Source: an uncultured Verrucomicrobiales bacterium
GTDB lineage: Bacteria > Verrucomicrobiota > Verrucomicrobiia > Verrucomicrobiales > Akkermansiaceae
Reading direction: 5' to 3'
DNA: 5,916 nt
NCBI GenBank assembly: GCA_937916135.1
Contig: CALFTQ010000042.1
Location: forward strand, 1 to 5,916
Positions within the stretch are counted from its first letter, which is position 1. Every line of letters starts with the position of its first letter. Below the pieces are notes generated by a model. That model was not told the DNA's origin. It searched no databases and saw only the letters and a list, made by a program, of their open reading frames with translations. Shown here piece after piece: positions 5,905 to 5,916 of the stretch. The position numbers and the translations under genes are program-made.

Positions 5905-5916
5905 CATTGTACATCA

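Noticed and set aside
5887..5909. Hairpin after the isomerase gene as a Rho-independent terminator
   Set aside because: The stem is good, but no T-rich stretch follows on either strand, and it lies 75 bases beyond the stop within repeat-like sequence.

Overview
This 5.9 kb window is ordinary-looking bacterial chromosome, moderately GC-rich (estimated by eye at just under 60%) and densely coding. It holds four complete genes and one gene cut by the left edge. I see no RNA genes, insertion sequences, phage genes or CRISPR arrays. Composition, gene content (RlmI-type methyltransferase, YbaL-type antiporters, a secreted ankyrin protein) and the scarcity of Shine-Dalgarno sequences would fit a Gram-negative such as a Verrucomicrobiota member (Akkermansia-like), but this placement is a low-confidence inference.

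Layout. From the right-hand divergent promoter, the minus strand carries an apparent operon: an RlmI-like 23S rRNA m5C methyltransferase (4793-3483), then a full-length YbaL/Kef-type CPA2 cation:proton antiporter (3486-1789, overlapping its upstream neighbour by four bases, ATGA), then a secreted ankyrin-repeat protein (1779-637, nine bases further on with a ribosome binding site over the antiporter's stop codon). After a 129-base non-coding gap with its own plausible promoter comes a second, paralogous antiporter (507 to beyond the left edge). The plus strand carries one gene, a xylose-isomerase-like TIM-barrel sugar isomerase/epimerase (4874-5812), transcribed away from the operon. The last ~100 bases are non-coding, with a short 7-base-period repeat and a perfect GC-rich hairpin.

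Main points. First, the 80-base region between the methyltransferase and isomerase genes holds two back-to-back sigma70-type promoters, each with a 17-base spacer and each placing a GTG start codon exactly 7 bases after its -10 box. This predicts that both mRNAs are leaderless, and it corrects both gene starts relative to the longest open frames. Second, the two antiporters are tandem paralogues (about three quarters identical over the visible 169 residues, with 24-38 base exact matches), and the ankyrin gene lies between them. Third, most of the ankyrin protein uses a compact, regular 26-residue repeat instead of the canonical 33. Fourth, the second antiporter's promoter has a 17-base dyad over its -10/start region, suggesting separate control.

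Nothing here is clearly a new defence or mobile system. The ankyrin-antiporter arrangement and the paired leaderless promoters are the most worthwhile leads.
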